Below, one piece after another: positions 9,483 through 19,570 of a stretch of DNA of 64,000 nucleotides (within the stretch, counting starts at the first letter, position 1; every line of letters begins with the position of its first letter). The translations under genes and the position numbers were made by a program. Origin of the DNA: Sphaerisporangium krabiense (GTDB lineage: Bacteria > Actinomycetota > Actinomycetes > Streptosporangiales > Streptosporangiaceae); assembly GCF_014200435.1 (NCBI RefSeq), contig NZ_JACHBR010000002.1, forward strand, positions 1,106,501-1,170,500. The letters run 5' to 3'. Below the pieces are notes generated by a model. It was not told where the DNA came from, did no database searches, and was given only the letters and a program-made list of their open reading frames with translations.

Positions 9483-9518
9483 ACGCCCCTTGGTACCGGG
9501 GGAGCGGGCGGGACGTCG

Positions 9519-10751
9519 TCAGGAGGAGAACTCGGCGAGCGTGCGCTCGGCCTCCTCCAGCCAGGAGCGGCGGGCGGCGATGGCCTCCTCGGCCTCCTTG
9601 ACGTCCTTGTCCTTGCCCGCGGCCCTGGCCTTGCCCAGGCGGGTCTCCAGCTGCTCGATCGAGCGGCGCAGCTGGTCCACGGTGTTCTGGGCGCGGGCGC
9701 GCGCCTCGGGGTTGGACCGCTTCCACTCGGCCTCTTCGGCCTTGCGCACGGCCTCGTCGACGCGGCGCAGCCCGCCCTCCAGCCGGTCCCTCAACTCCCG
9801 CGGCACCGGCCCGACGGCCTCCCAGCGCTCCAGGACGCCGCGCAGCGCGGCGCGTGCGGCGCGGGCGTCGGTGACCGGCAGGATGCGTTCGGCCTCGGCG
9901 AGGATGCGTTCCTTGGCCTCGGCGTTCTCCCGCAGGGAGGCGTCCCGCTCGGCGAAGACCGCGGAGCGTGCCTGGAAGAACTGGTCCTGGGCGGCCTTGA
10001 AGCGGCCCCACAGCTCGTCCTCCGCCTCGCGGGAGGCGCGTCCCGCGGCCTTCCAGCGGCGCATCAGGTCGCGGTAGGCCGATGCCGTCTCTCCCCAGTC
10101 GGTGGAGGTGGCGAGTTCCTCGGCCTCGGCGACGATGCGCTCCTTGGTGGTGCGCACGGACTCGCGCTGCTCGTCCAGGCCGGCGAAGTAGGACTTGCGC
10201 CGCTTGGCGAAGGCCGTCCTGGCCGCCGACAGGCGCTTCCACAGGGCCGCCTCGGTGACCCGGTCGATGCGCTCGGCCGTCTTCCACTCTTCGACGAGCT
10301 GGCGCAGGCGTTCGCCGCCGGACTTCCAGTGGGTGGTGTCCTCGGCGATGCGCTCGGCCTCGGCGACGATGCGTTCCTTGACCTCGCGGGACTGGGCCCG
10401 CGCCTGGTCCCGGGCGGCTCGTACCTCTTCGCGGCGCTTGCCGACCAGGTCGGTCAGCGCCTCCAGGCGCGAGGAGAGCGCCGCGAGGTCGCCGACGGCG
10501 TGGGCCTCGGCGATGGAGTCGCGCAGCTTGACGATCGTCGCCTCGGCCTGCGCCGGGGGCAGGTCGGTGCCCCGCATCCGCTGTTCCAGCAGCTCCACCT
10601 GGGTCGCCAGCTCGTCGTACTTCCGATGGAAGTAGGCCAGCGCCTCTTCGGGCTCACCGGCCTGCCAGGACCCGACGGCCCGTTCTCCCTCAGCCGTACG
10701 AACGTAGACGGTGCCGTCGTCGTCTACCCGGCCCCACGGGTCGGTGCTCAC
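9519..10751 (-). CDS. DUF349 coiled-coil protein
   Basis: The 410-residue product is almost entirely charged helix with several tandem DUF349 repeats (for example DTTHWKSGGERLRQLVEEWK and SDWGETASAYRDLMRRWKAAGR types near 140-330). The N-terminus (STDPWGRVDDDGTVYVRTAEGERAVGSWQAG) is a conserved beta-rich cap seen in actinobacterial members. The frame opens at 10766, but GTG 10751 has GGGAGG five bases upstream and matches the family's start. The function is not established. It sits 58 bases after the cyclophilin gene 10810-11664 and next to rel, as in other actinomycetes. A hairpin at 10774-10788 separates them. Confidence 0.85.
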   Translation of the reverse strand: MSTDPWGRVDDDGTVYVRTAEGERAVGSWQAGEPEEALAYFHRKYDELATQVELLEQRMRGTDLPPAQAEATIVKLRDSIAEAHAVGDLAALSSRLEALTDLVGKRREEVRAARDQARAQSREVKERIVAEAERIAEDTTHWKSGGERLRQLVEEWKTAERIDRVTEAALWKRLSAARTAFAKRRKSYFAGLDEQRESVRTTKERIVAEAEELATSTDWGETASAYRDLMRRWKAAGRASREAEDELWGRFKAAQDQFFQARSAVFAERDASLRENAEAKERILAEAERILPVTDARAARAALRGVLERWEAVGPVPRELRDRLEGGLRRVDEAVRKAEEAEWKRSNPEARARAQNTVDQLRRSIEQLETRLGKARAAGKDKDVKEAEEAIAARRSWLEEAERTLAEFSS

Positions 10752-10773
10752 CGTGTCCTCCCGCACTCGAATC

Positions 10774-10788
10774 AGCCTCCAGGAGGCT
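10774..10788 (-). terminator. Short hairpin between the cyclophilin and DUF349 genes
   Basis: AGCCTCC (10774-10780) and GGAGGCT (10782-10788) form an inverted repeat around one base. On the minus strand it lies between the cyclophilin stop and the DUF349 start and could attenuate read-through. The short effective loop makes it weak. Confidence 0.35.
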
Positions 10789-10809
10789 ATGCGTCCTTGT
10801 TGTATTACG

Positions 10810-11664
10810 TCAGCTCTTGCCAGAGATTGTCACGTGTTTGATTTCGACCGGGTCCTTGGGAGCACCCGTGCCGTCGCCCATGCCCCCCGACAGGACGCCC
10901 TTCTTGCTCACATCGTCCAGGATTTCCAGCCCCTTTGTGACGGTACCGAACGGTGTGTAGTTCGGGGGCAGCTGGAGGTCCCCGAAGATGATGAAGAACT
11001 GGCTTCCGTTGGTGCCGGGGCCGCTGTTGGCCATCGCCACCACGCCGCGCTTGTACTGGGCGCCGGTCAGGTTCTCGTCGGCGAACCGGTAGCCGGGCCC
11101 GCCCTGGCCGTCGGTGGCGCTCTTGCCGTCCGCCTTGGCCAGCGGGTCGCCGCACTGGATCATCGGGAAGGCCGCCTCGCCCATGCGGTGGCACTTGGAC
11201 CCGTCGAAGTACTTCTGCTTGGCCAGGAACGCGAAGGAGTTGGCCGTGCAGGGGGCCTTGGCGGTGGCCAGGTCGATCACGATGTCGCCGTGGTTGGTCT
11301 GCAGCGTCATCTTCTCCAGGGAGGTGTCCGCCTTGGCCGGCGGCATGCCGACGTTCTTGGCCGGCCCTCCGGAGCTGTCGGCGACGTAGTCGCACGTGCC
11401 GGTCGCCGCGTCGTACGGCTTGGGGCTCGGCCCCTCGGATGGCGGAGCCGACGCGGACGGGGTCGTCGCGGCCTCGGTCTTCGAATCGCCGCCTCCGACC
11501 AGCGCGACGGCCGCGAAGATGCCGCCCACGACGACGAGCACGCCCAGGCTGGTGCCGATGATCGCGACGCGCTTCTGCCGGGCCTGCCGCTCGACGCGCC
11601 GCTGCGTCTGCCGCTCGTAGTGCTCCCGTGCCAGCTGCTTTTGACGGTCCTTGCCGGTCGTCAC
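10810..11664 (-). CDS. Membrane-anchored cyclophilin-type peptidyl-prolyl isomerase (first copy)
   Basis: The 284-residue product has a basic cytoplasmic N-terminus, one membrane helix (about residues 33-57), a Ser/Pro/Thr-rich linker, and an extracytoplasmic cyclophilin domain from about residue 115. Cyclophilin features include VIDLATAKAPCTANSFAFLAKQ, FPMIQCGDP, GVVAMANSGPGTNGSQFFII and YTPFGTVTKGLEILD. It should assist folding of exported proteins. The GTG start has GGGAGG eight bases upstream. A paralogue with the same layout lies at 15628-16554. A -10-like TACGAT lies on the minus strand at 11743-11748 and is shared with the paralogue's promoter. Confidence 0.9.
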   Translation of the reverse strand: MTTGKDRQKQLAREHYERQTQRRVERQARQKRVAIIGTSLGVLVVVGGIFAAVALVGGGDSKTEAATTPSASAPPSEGPSPKPYDAATGTCDYVADSSGGPAKNVGMPPAKADTSLEKMTLQTNHGDIVIDLATAKAPCTANSFAFLAKQKYFDGSKCHRMGEAAFPMIQCGDPLAKADGKSATDGQGGPGYRFADENLTGAQYKRGVVAMANSGPGTNGSQFFIIFGDLQLPPNYTPFGTVTKGLEILDDVSKKGVLSGGMGDGTGAPKDPVEIKHVTISGKS

Positions 11665-11855
11665 CGCTGTGCCCTCCCGACTGTCCGAGTTGGTCTGTTT
11701 GGTCGTCTGACTGGACGACCGCCACCTTTATGGAGTGGGCGAATCGTATCGGCCCACGGGCAATGGTTCGCAGCCCGGCGACCCGCACCGGTACCCTTCG
11801 GTTACATTCCCATCCGCTTTCCTTGACGAGATCGATCACACCGAGGTCCGCTTCC

Positions 11856-12539
11856 GTGCTCATCGACGGCTTTCCCGCCGGGTCCTTGCAGGCCAACTGC
11901 TACGTCGCCGCTCCCGCCCCCGGCGAGGAATGCGTGATCGTCGACCCAGGCCAGGACGCCATGGCCGGCGTCGACGCGCTGCTGCGCGAGCACCGTCTCA
12001 AGCCCGTCGCGGTGCTCCTGACACACGGCCATCTCGACCACGTGTGGTCGGTCGCGCCGGTGTGCGGGGCGCGCGACGTCCCGGCGTGGATACACCCCGA
12101 GGACCGCGAGCTCCTCAGCGACCCTGCCAAGGGCTTCTCGCTCATGCCCGGCCAGGATCTCTTCGGGGGGCTCACGTTCACCGAGCCCGACGACGTGCGC
12201 GAGCTTTCCGACGGTTCGGTGCTGGAGATCGCGGGCATGGCCATCACCGTCGACCACGCGCCCGGCCATACCAGGGGGTCGGTGACGTTCAGGCTCGCGG
12301 AGGAGCGTGTGATGTTCTCCGGAGACCTGCTGTTCGCCGGCTCCATCGGACGCAGCGATCTTCCGGGCGGTGACTACCCGACCATCCTGCGCAGCCTGGG
12401 CCGCGTGTGCCTGACGCTGCCGGACGACATCGCGGTGCTGCCCGGTCACGGACCACAGACGACGATCGGCCGCGAACGCGCCACCAACCCGTACCTCGCC
12501 GAGGCGGCGCCGTTCGCGGGTCCAACCAGGGGACTGTAA
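11856..12539 (+). CDS. Metallo-beta-lactamase-fold hydrolase (glyoxalase II-like)
   Basis: The 227-residue protein is an MBL-fold zinc hydrolase. It has the HxHxDH motif at H57, H59, D61 and H62 ([11 protein letters not shown]), a later APGHTRGS histidine, [19 protein letters not shown] with the bridging aspartate, and [14 protein letters not shown]. These match the hydroxyacylglutathione-hydrolase-like group; actinomycetes lack glutathione, so the substrate is likely another thioester and is unknown. The frame runs upstream to 11628, but GTG 11856 gives a sensible N-terminus ([16 protein letters not shown]) with GAGG nine bases before. The stop overlaps the hisS ATG. Confidence 0.88.
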   Translation: MLIDGFPAGSLQANCYVAAPAPGEECVIVDPGQDAMAGVDALLREHRLKPVAVLLTHGHLDHVWSVAPVCGARDVPAWIHPEDRELLSDPAKGFSLMPGQDLFGGLTFTEPDDVRELSDGSVLEIAGMAITVDHAPGHTRGSVTFRLAEERVMFSGDLLFAGSIGRSDLPGGDYPTILRSLGRVCLTLPDDIAVLPGHGPQTTIGRERATNPYLAEAAPFAGPTRGL

Positions 12540-13794
12540 TGAGCTTTCAGGCGCCCAAGGGCGTACAGGAATACGTTCCGCCGCAGTCGGCGACGTTCCT
12601 CGCGGTGCGCGCGGCCTTCTCCGGCGCGGCCGCCAACGCCGGCTACTCCTACATCGAGGTGCCGGTCTTCGAGGACACCCAGTTGTTCGCGCGCGGCGTC
12701 GGCGCGTCCACCGACGTCGTGACCAAAGAGATGTACACCTTCTCGGACAAGGGCGGGCGGTCCATCACGCTGCGGCCCGAGTTCACCGCGGGCGTGATGC
12801 GCTCGGCGCTGGAGCACGGCCTGCACCAGGGCCAGCTTCCGGTCAAGCTCTGGACCACCGGCCCGGCCTTCCGGTACGAGAGCCCGCAGTCCGGCCGCTA
12901 CCGGCAGTTCTACCAGTTCAACCTGGAGGCCATCGGCACCGAGGACCCGGCGGTGGACGCCGAGACCATCGCCGTGGCCTGGACGGGCTACCAGGCGCTC
13001 GGCCTGACCCAGGTCCGGCTGAAGCTGAACACCCTCGGCTGCAAGCAGTGCCGCCCGGCCTACCGCGCCGCCCTGCAGGACTTCCTGCGCGGGCTCGACC
13101 TGGACGAGGCCACCCGGGCGCGCGTCGAGATCAACCCGCTGCGCGTGCTGGACGACAAGCGGCCCGAGGTCAGGGCCCAGGTCGAGGACGCCCCGCTGAT
13201 CACCGACCACCTGTGCGCGTCCTGCAAGGCCCACCACGACCGGGTGCGCTCCCTGCTGGAGGATCTCGGCGTCCCCTGGGAGGACGTCCCTCGCCTGGTG
13301 CGCGGGCTGGACTACTACACCCGCACCACCTACGAGTTCGACCACCCGCTGCTCGGCGCGCAGTCCGGCATCGGCGGCGGCGGACGCTACGACGGCCTCT
13401 CGGAGGACATCGGCGGCCCGCCGCTGCCCGGCATCGGCTTCGCCGTCGGCGTCGACCGCATCATCCTCGCCGTCGAGGCCGAGAACCTCGCTCAGGAGGC
13501 CCCGCCGCGCGTCGCGGTGTTCGGGGTCCCCCTCGGCGAGGAGGCCGCCAGGCGCCTGTTCAGGCTCGTGCACGAGCTGCGCGCGGCGGGCGTGCCCGCC
13601 GACATGGCCTTCGACGGCAAGGGCCTCAAGGGCGCCATGAAGGGCGCCGACCGTTCGGGGGCCGCCTACGCGGTGATCCTCGGCGACCGCGACATCGCCG
13701 CCGGGGCCGCCCAGGTCAAGCACCTCGCGAGCGGCGGCCAGACCGCCGTACCTCTCGCCGAGATCGTCACGACTTTGAAGGAGAGACTGACCAA

Positions 13795-13798
<4 letters not shown>
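12539..13798 (+). CDS. hisS: Histidyl-tRNA synthetase
   Basis: This class II synthetase charges tRNA-His. The 419-residue product has the motif 2 region [22 protein letters not shown], the HisRS signature [15 protein letters not shown], motif 3 [11 protein letters not shown], and a C-terminal anticodon-binding domain ending in [12 protein letters not shown] Cys-containing segment ([13 protein letters not shown]) in the middle is common in this branch. ATG 12539 sits in the upstream stop (TAATG), with AGGGGA as ribosome site. It overlaps aspS by four bases, so the MBL hydrolase, hisS and aspS are one operon. Confidence 0.96.
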
Positions 13799-15552
<1,754 letters not shown>

Positions 15553-15563
15553 CGGCATCCGTG

Positions 15564-15607
15564 AAGGCCCGGGCCCGGCGCGCGGACGCGCGCCGGGCCC
15601 GGGCCTT
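15564..15607. terminator. Strong bidirectional terminator between aspS and a cyclophilin gene
   Basis: Two perfectly complementary 20-nt arms (15564-15583 and 15588-15607) flank the 4-nt loop GGAC. The arms start with AA and end with TT, so each strand has a short T-run at the stem end. It stands between two convergent genes and can stop both transcripts. Confidence 0.9.
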
Positions 15608-15627
15608 TCGCCGTGGGCGTCCGGCCG

Positions 15628-16554
15628 TCAGCGGCTGACGCGCAGGTCCTTGATGATGACGGGCAGCTTGGGGGCGTTGGAGCCCTCGCCGCGCACGTCG
15701 GCCATGGGGTCGCCGTTGAAGGGGATGATGCCGCCCTTGGCGATCTTGTCGATGACGTCCATGCCCTTGGTGACCACGCCGAACGGGGTGAAGGCGGCGC
15801 CCTGGTCGCTCAGCTGGGTGTTCTCGTCGGAGAAGCTGAACCAGAACTGGCTGCCGTTGGAGTTGGCGTCCTCGCTGGACTGGGCCATCGCGACCGTGCC
15901 CCGGCCGAGCGACATGCCGCCCAGGTTCTCGTCCTCGAACAGGTAGCCCGGGCCGCCGGTGCCGTCCCCCGCGGTCTTGCCGTCGCCCTTGGCCAGCGGG
16001 TCGCCGCACTGCAGCATGCCGAGCCCGACGGTCTCTGGGGTGGCGAGGCGGTGGCACCGCGTGTTGTCGAAGTAGTTCTTCTTGGCGAGGAACTCGAACG
16101 AGTTGATCGTGCACGGCGCCTGCTGGGTGGCGAGCTGGATGACGATCTGACCCTGGTTGGTGTCGATCGTCATCCACTTGGCCTTCAGGTCGGGCTTGTC
16201 GGGCGGCGTGCCGACGCTCTTGGCCGGCGACCCGCTGTCGTCCTTCCGGTACGTGCACTTGGTGGCCGCCGGAGCGGCGGTCGAGCCGGGCAGCGCGGCC
16301 GTGGTGCCGCTGGACGGGGTCGCCGACGCCGACGCCGAGGCCGTGGGGGAGGTCTCCGGGGCGGCGTTCCCCGGATCCTTGTCGTCGCCGCCCATGAGGG
16401 TGGTGGCGGCGATGACGCCGCCCGCGACGAGGACGACGCCCGCGACGGCGCCGATGATCGTGTTCCGCTTGGAGGACGAGCCGCCCTTGACCCGCTGCTC
16501 CTGTCGCTCGCGGTGCTCCCGTGCCAGCTGGGTCTGGCGATCCACGTCGGTCAC
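15628..16554 (-). CDS. Membrane-anchored cyclophilin-type peptidyl-prolyl isomerase (second copy)
   Basis: The 308-residue protein has the same layout as the isomerase at 10810-11664. Its basic N-terminus (REHRERQEQRVKGG) is followed by a membrane helix (about 33-55), an Ala/Ser/Thr/Pro linker and a cyclophilin domain with VIQLATQQAPCTINSFEFLAKK, GTVAMAQSSEDANSNGSQFW and FTPFGVVTKGMDVID. The two flank the MBL-hisS-aspS operon in the same orientation and clearly arose by duplication. GTG 16554 has GGAAGG six bases upstream. The likely -10 is TACGAT on the minus strand at 16599-16604. Confidence 0.9.
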   Translation of the reverse strand: MTDVDRQTQLAREHRERQEQRVKGGSSSKRNTIIGAVAGVVLVAGGVIAATTLMGGDDKDPGNAAPETSPTASASASATPSSGTTAALPGSTAAPAATKCTYRKDDSGSPAKSVGTPPDKPDLKAKWMTIDTNQGQIVIQLATQQAPCTINSFEFLAKKNYFDNTRCHRLATPETVGLGMLQCGDPLAKGDGKTAGDGTGGPGYLFEDENLGGMSLGRGTVAMAQSSEDANSNGSQFWFSFSDENTQLSDQGAAFTPFGVVTKGMDVIDKIAKGGIIPFNGDPMADVRGEGSNAPKLPVIIKDLRVSR

Positions 16555-16860
16555 GGTATGCCTTCCATTTGCCGATAGATGACTTGAGATGCTCGGGAAT
16601 CGTACCGGCCTTTACGTTGAGGCCGCATAAAACGCGCAGTTCGCGCGCCTGTGAAGATCATTATTGACCTACCGTACCCCTTGTCCAGATCTTTGCGGAG
16701 CGGAAAGTTGCACTGCTGACTTCTTACGCGGACTTCACGTCGACGAGGCGATCATCGGGGTGGCACGGTCACGGGCCGCCGGCCGGGGGGATGTTCTCGA
16801 GAACCGGGAGCGGGCCTTATCCGTATTAGGGACGACACGTCACACCACAGGAGCCAAGAC
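16555..16860. promoter_or_regulatory. 306-bp divergent promoter region
   Basis: It separates the minus-strand cyclophilin gene from the plus-strand DUF2231 gene. The minus-strand -10 candidate TACGAT is at 16599-16604. The middle (about 16600-16720) is unusually AT-rich for this window. A perfect 12-bp palindrome, GTTCTCGAGAAC, lies at 16793-16804, 57 bases before the DUF2231 start, followed by a TATTAG-like -10 at about 16823-16830. No gene is supported here. Confidence 0.45.
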
Positions 16861-17322
16861 ATGTTCGAAGAGGTCCTCGGCCTGCCCGCCCACCCGCTGA
16901 TCGTGCACACCGCGGTGATCTTCATTCCGCTGCTCGCGGTCGGTTCGGTGGTGTACGGCGTGGTCCCGCGCTGGCGCCCCTCCCTAGGCTGGGCCGTGGC
17001 GGCGCTGGCCGTGGCCGCCCCCCTGACCGCGTTCGCCGCCCGCCAGAGCGGCGAGGCCTTCGAGGAGCGGCTCTTCTCGGGTGGCGCGCCCGAGGGCGTG
17101 ATGGCCCAGCGCATCCAGGAGCACGAGAGCTACGCCCTGCCCCTGCTGCTGACCTCCATCGGGCTGGGCGTGGTCGCGCTCCTGCTCGTCTACTCCACCG
17201 CCAGGCTCGGCAGGACGGCCACCACGGTCCTGTCCGTCCTCACCGTCCCGCTCGCCCTGGTCGCCGGGTTCTACGTCCTGCGCGCCGGTCACACCGGCGC
17301 CACCGCCGTCTGGGGCGGCTGA
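16861..17322 (+). CDS. DUF2231 four-helix membrane protein
   Basis: The 153-residue product begins MFEEVLGLPAHPLIVHTAVIF; the early HPLIVH motif is the hallmark of DUF2231. Four hydrophobic stretches (about 12-32, 40-60, 90-110, 118-137) predict a small integral membrane protein. The family's function is not established; the histidines have suggested haem or metal binding. The ATG has AGGAG eight bases upstream. It stands alone, with a palindrome in its promoter and a terminator-like hairpin after it. Confidence 0.85.
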   Translation: MFEEVLGLPAHPLIVHTAVIFIPLLAVGSVVYGVVPRWRPSLGWAVAALAVAAPLTAFAARQSGEAFEERLFSGGAPEGVMAQRIQEHESYALPLLLTSIGLGVVALLLVYSTARLGRTATTVLSVLTVPLALVAGFYVLRAGHTGATAVWGG

Positions 17323-17351
17323 CCGCACGACCCCTGCCGGCCCCATGCGAG

Positions 17352-17375
17352 GGCCCCGCCGCCGCGGCGTGGGCC
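17352..17375 (+). terminator. Terminator hairpin after the DUF2231 gene
   Basis: GGCCCCGCCG (17352-17361) pairs with CGGCG-T-GGGCC (17365-17375) with one bulged T and a 3-nt loop, 30 bases after the stop. It is followed by TTCGCC. Confidence 0.6.
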
Positions 17376-17389
17376 TTCGCCGGCGGCGG

Positions 17390-17395
17390 TAATGT
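17390..17395 (+). promoter_or_regulatory. -10 element giving a leaderless rarA mRNA
   Basis: TAATGT ends six bases before GTG 17402, placing the transcription start at or next to the start codon. No Shine-Dalgarno sequence is visible, which fits leaderless translation, common in actinobacteria. Confidence 0.55.
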
Positions 17396-17401
17396 CGACG
17401 C

Positions 17402-18718
17402 GTGGAGAGTTTGTTCGATGCGGCGGCCGAGGAGGCGCACAAGAGCCAGGAGCCCCTGGCCGTGCGCATGCGGCCGAAGACGCTCGACGAGGTCATCGGG
17501 CAGCGCCACCTTCTCGGGCCGGGAACGCCCCTGCGCCGGCTCGTCGAGAGCGACGCGCCCATGTCCCTGTTCCTGTGGGGCCCGCCCGGCACCGGCAAGA
17601 CCACGCTCGCCTACGTCGTCGCCGGCGTCACCGCCCGGCGCTTCGTCGAGATCTCCGCGGTGTCCGCCGGGGTCAAGGAGGTCCGCGCGGCCATCGAGCA
17701 GGCCAGGGCCGAGCTCGGCATGAGCGGCCGTCAGACCGTCCTGTTCGTCGACGAGGTGCACCGCTTCAACAAGGCCCAGCAGGACGCCCTGCTGCCCGCC
17801 GTCGAGAACCGCTGGGTGACGTTCATCGGAGCCACCACCGAGAACCCCTTCTTCTCGGTGATCTCCCCGCTGCTGTCGCGCTCCCTGCTGCTGACCCTGG
17901 AGTCCCTGTCGGAGGACGACGTCCGCGCCGTCCTGGAGCGCGCCGCGCGCGACCCGCGCGGGCTCGGCGGCCGGGTGACCCTGACCGCCCCCGCCCTGGA
18001 CCATCTCGTGCGGCTGGCCGGGGGAGACGCGCGCCGCTCCCTCACCTACCTGGAGGCGGCCGCGCTGCTCGTCCCCGACGGCGAGATCACCGTCGAGACC
18101 GTCGAGAAGGCCGTCGACAAGGCCGCCGTCCGCTACGACCGGCAGGGCGACCAGCACTACGACGTCGTCAGCGCGTTCATCAAGAGCATGCGCGGCTCCG
18201 ACGCCGACGCCGCGCTCCACTACCTCGCCCGCATGATCGAGGCGGGGGAGGACCCGCGGTTCATCGCGCGCCGCGTCATGATCTTCGCCTCCGAGGACGT
18301 CGGCATGGCCGACCCGACCTGCCTGCAGGTCGCCGTGGCCGCGGCCCAGGCCGTCCAGATGATCGGCCTGCCCGAGGGACGGCTCAACCTCGCCCAGGCC
18401 GTGATCCACTGCGCGCTCGCGCCCAAGTCCAACGCCGTCATTAAGGCCATCGGCGCCGCCGCCGACGACGTCAGGCGCGGGCTGATCGGCCAGATCCCCG
18501 GCCACCTGCGCGACGCCCACTACCCCGGCGCCGCCAAGCTCGGGCACGGCAAGGGCTACCAGTACCCCCACGACTTCGAGCACGGCCTGGTCCGCCAGGA
18601 GTACGCGCCCGAGCCGATCCGCGACCGCCGCTACTACGAGCCCACCCGGCACGGCAGCGAGCAGCACTTCGCCGACCGCTGGTCCAAGATCAGGGAGTTC
18701 CTCCGCGGCGGCCCGTGA
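17402..18718 (+). CDS. rarA: Replication-associated recombination AAA+ ATPase RarA (MgsA)
   Basis: RarA acts at stalled replication forks. The 438-residue product has an N-terminal clamp-loader-like AAA+ domain with Walker [11 protein letters not shown], Walker [12 protein letters not shown], sensor [12 protein letters not shown], and the C-terminal MgsA region ([30 protein letters not shown]). No ribosome site precedes GTG 17402. Instead TAATGT at 17390-17395 is a good -10 exactly six bases before it, so the transcript is probably leaderless. A start further in would cut the conserved N-terminus. Confidence 0.94.
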   Translation: MESLFDAAAEEAHKSQEPLAVRMRPKTLDEVIGQRHLLGPGTPLRRLVESDAPMSLFLWGPPGTGKTTLAYVVAGVTARRFVEISAVSAGVKEVRAAIEQARAELGMSGRQTVLFVDEVHRFNKAQQDALLPAVENRWVTFIGATTENPFFSVISPLLSRSLLLTLESLSEDDVRAVLERAARDPRGLGGRVTLTAPALDHLVRLAGGDARRSLTYLEAAALLVPDGEITVETVEKAVDKAAVRYDRQGDQHYDVVSAFIKSMRGSDADAALHYLARMIEAGEDPRFIARRVMIFASEDVGMADPTCLQVAVAAAQAVQMIGLPEGRLNLAQAVIHCALAPKSNAVIKAIGAAADDVRRGLIGQIPGHLRDAHYPGAAKLGHGKGYQYPHDFEHGLVRQEYAPEPIRDRRYYEPTRHGSEQHFADRWSKIREFLRGGP

Positions 18719-18913
18719 CCGTGCCGCACCAGGGGTACCCCCGGACGCCCGCCGGTCTCCGGCGATCCGCCCGCCCGTCCACAGGCGGCGCCCGTCGTCC
18801 ACAGCGGGGCGTGCTGGGCGCGGGCCAGGCCGCCGGGCGCGATAGGGTCTCCCCATTCCACCGCCCTAGCCGGGCCGCACATCCGCAAGGCGCCTACGAG
18901 GGGACGCACCGAC
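18719..18913 (+). promoter_or_regulatory. Promoter region of the DUF948-alaS operon
   Basis: This 195-bp spacer follows rarA. TAGGGT at 18843-18848 is a plausible -10 (TAnnnT), leaving a leader of about 60 nt with GAGGGG near 18899-18904 as ribosome site. No clear -35 or hairpin regulator was seen. Confidence 0.35.
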
Positions 18914-19300
18914 ATGCTTACCGCCGGAGAGGTCGCCGGCCTCATCGTCGCCATGTTCTGGGCGATACTGGTCTGCTTTCTCGCAGTCGTGCTGGTCAGG
19001 CTGGCCAGGCTGCTCACCCAGACCACCAAGCTGATGGCCGACCTCAACGAACGGGTCATCCCCCTGCTCGACGACGTCAGCCTCACCGTCGCCGAGGCCA
19101 ACCGGCAGCTCGTCGCGGTCGAGGCCATCGCGGGTGACATGAAACAGGTCAGCGGCAACATGGTCAGGGTCACCGGAGTCGCCTCCACGTTCTTCGCCAA
19201 ACCGCTGATCAAGGCCTCGGCCCTGGCGCACGGCGTGCGCCGCGCCGTGGCCGCGCGCCGCGCCCCCCGGCCCTCCCTCGAAGGGCGGCGGCGCGCATGA
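18914..19300 (+). CDS. DUF948 single-pass membrane protein
   Basis: The 128-residue protein has an N-terminal membrane helix (about residues 5-28, AGEVAGLIVAMFWAILVCFLAVVLV) and then an amphipathic helix with regular heptads (LARLLTQTTKLMADLNERVIPLLDD), typical of DUF948. The tail is Arg/Ala-rich. No function is established; members are usually found just before alaS in actinomycetes. The last four bases overlap the next gene (ATGA). Confidence 0.85.
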   Translation: MLTAGEVAGLIVAMFWAILVCFLAVVLVRLARLLTQTTKLMADLNERVIPLLDDVSLTVAEANRQLVAVEAIAGDMKQVSGNMVRVTGVASTFFAKPLIKASALAHGVRRAVAARRAPRPSLEGRRRA

Positions 19301-19569
19301 TCCGCCGGCTGATCTACCTCGGCCTGGGCGCGTACATCGGCATCTGGACGATGCGTAAGCTGCAAGCGTTGAAGCCCGACCACGTCGCGCGCCGCGCCGC
19401 CGACGGAGCCCTCGGCCTGGTCGCGGAGGCCAGGCTGTTCGCCAGGGACGTCCGGGGCCTGGCCGCCGGGCGCGAGGCCGAGCTGCGGGCGCACTACGCG
19501 CTCGAACCCGCCGGGGAGACCCGGCCCACCCAGGAAACCCACCACAACGACGTAAAGGACGGCCGCTGA
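19297..19569 (+). CDS. Small DUF6167-like protein upstream of alaS
   Basis: The 90-residue product starts [34 protein letters not shown]. It has one short hydrophobic helix (about 5-20), then an Ala/Arg-rich helical stretch and a polar tail. It is translationally coupled to the DUF948 gene and ends one base before alaS. The position and sequence style match the conserved small actinobacterial protein between DUF948 and alaS, which I recall as DUF6167. The function is unknown. Confidence 0.75.
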   Translation: MIRRLIYLGLGAYIGIWTMRKLQALKPDHVARRAADGALGLVAEARLFARDVRGLAAGREAELRAHYALEPAGETRPTQETHHNDVKDGR

Positions 19570-19570
19570 G

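Larger units (their letters stand above)
9146..9518. other. 373-bp tail-to-tail spacer rich in hairpins
   Basis: No credible gene lies between the rel stop and the end of the minus-strand DUF349 gene. The spacer is packed with inverted repeats: GGAAGG/CCTTCC (9241-9256, 4-nt loop); a compound structure at 9322-9428; and a terminator-like hairpin at 9460-9482. Two blocks (about 9213-9290 and 9327-9425) look alike in layout: an outer GCGCC-rich arm, an inner GGAAGG...CCTTCC hairpin, then AGCGCCGRCTC. They may be tandem copies of one repeat element. Confidence 0.5.

Noticed and set aside
16652-16667. TGAAGATCATTATTGA as a Zur-type box
   Set aside because: Only about 11 of 15 positions resemble the recalled consensus and the palindrome is imperfect; no zinc genes are adjacent.
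16664-16900. A 78-codon frame overlapping the DUF2231 start
   Set aside because: It overlaps a well-supported gene in another frame and covers its promoter elements.
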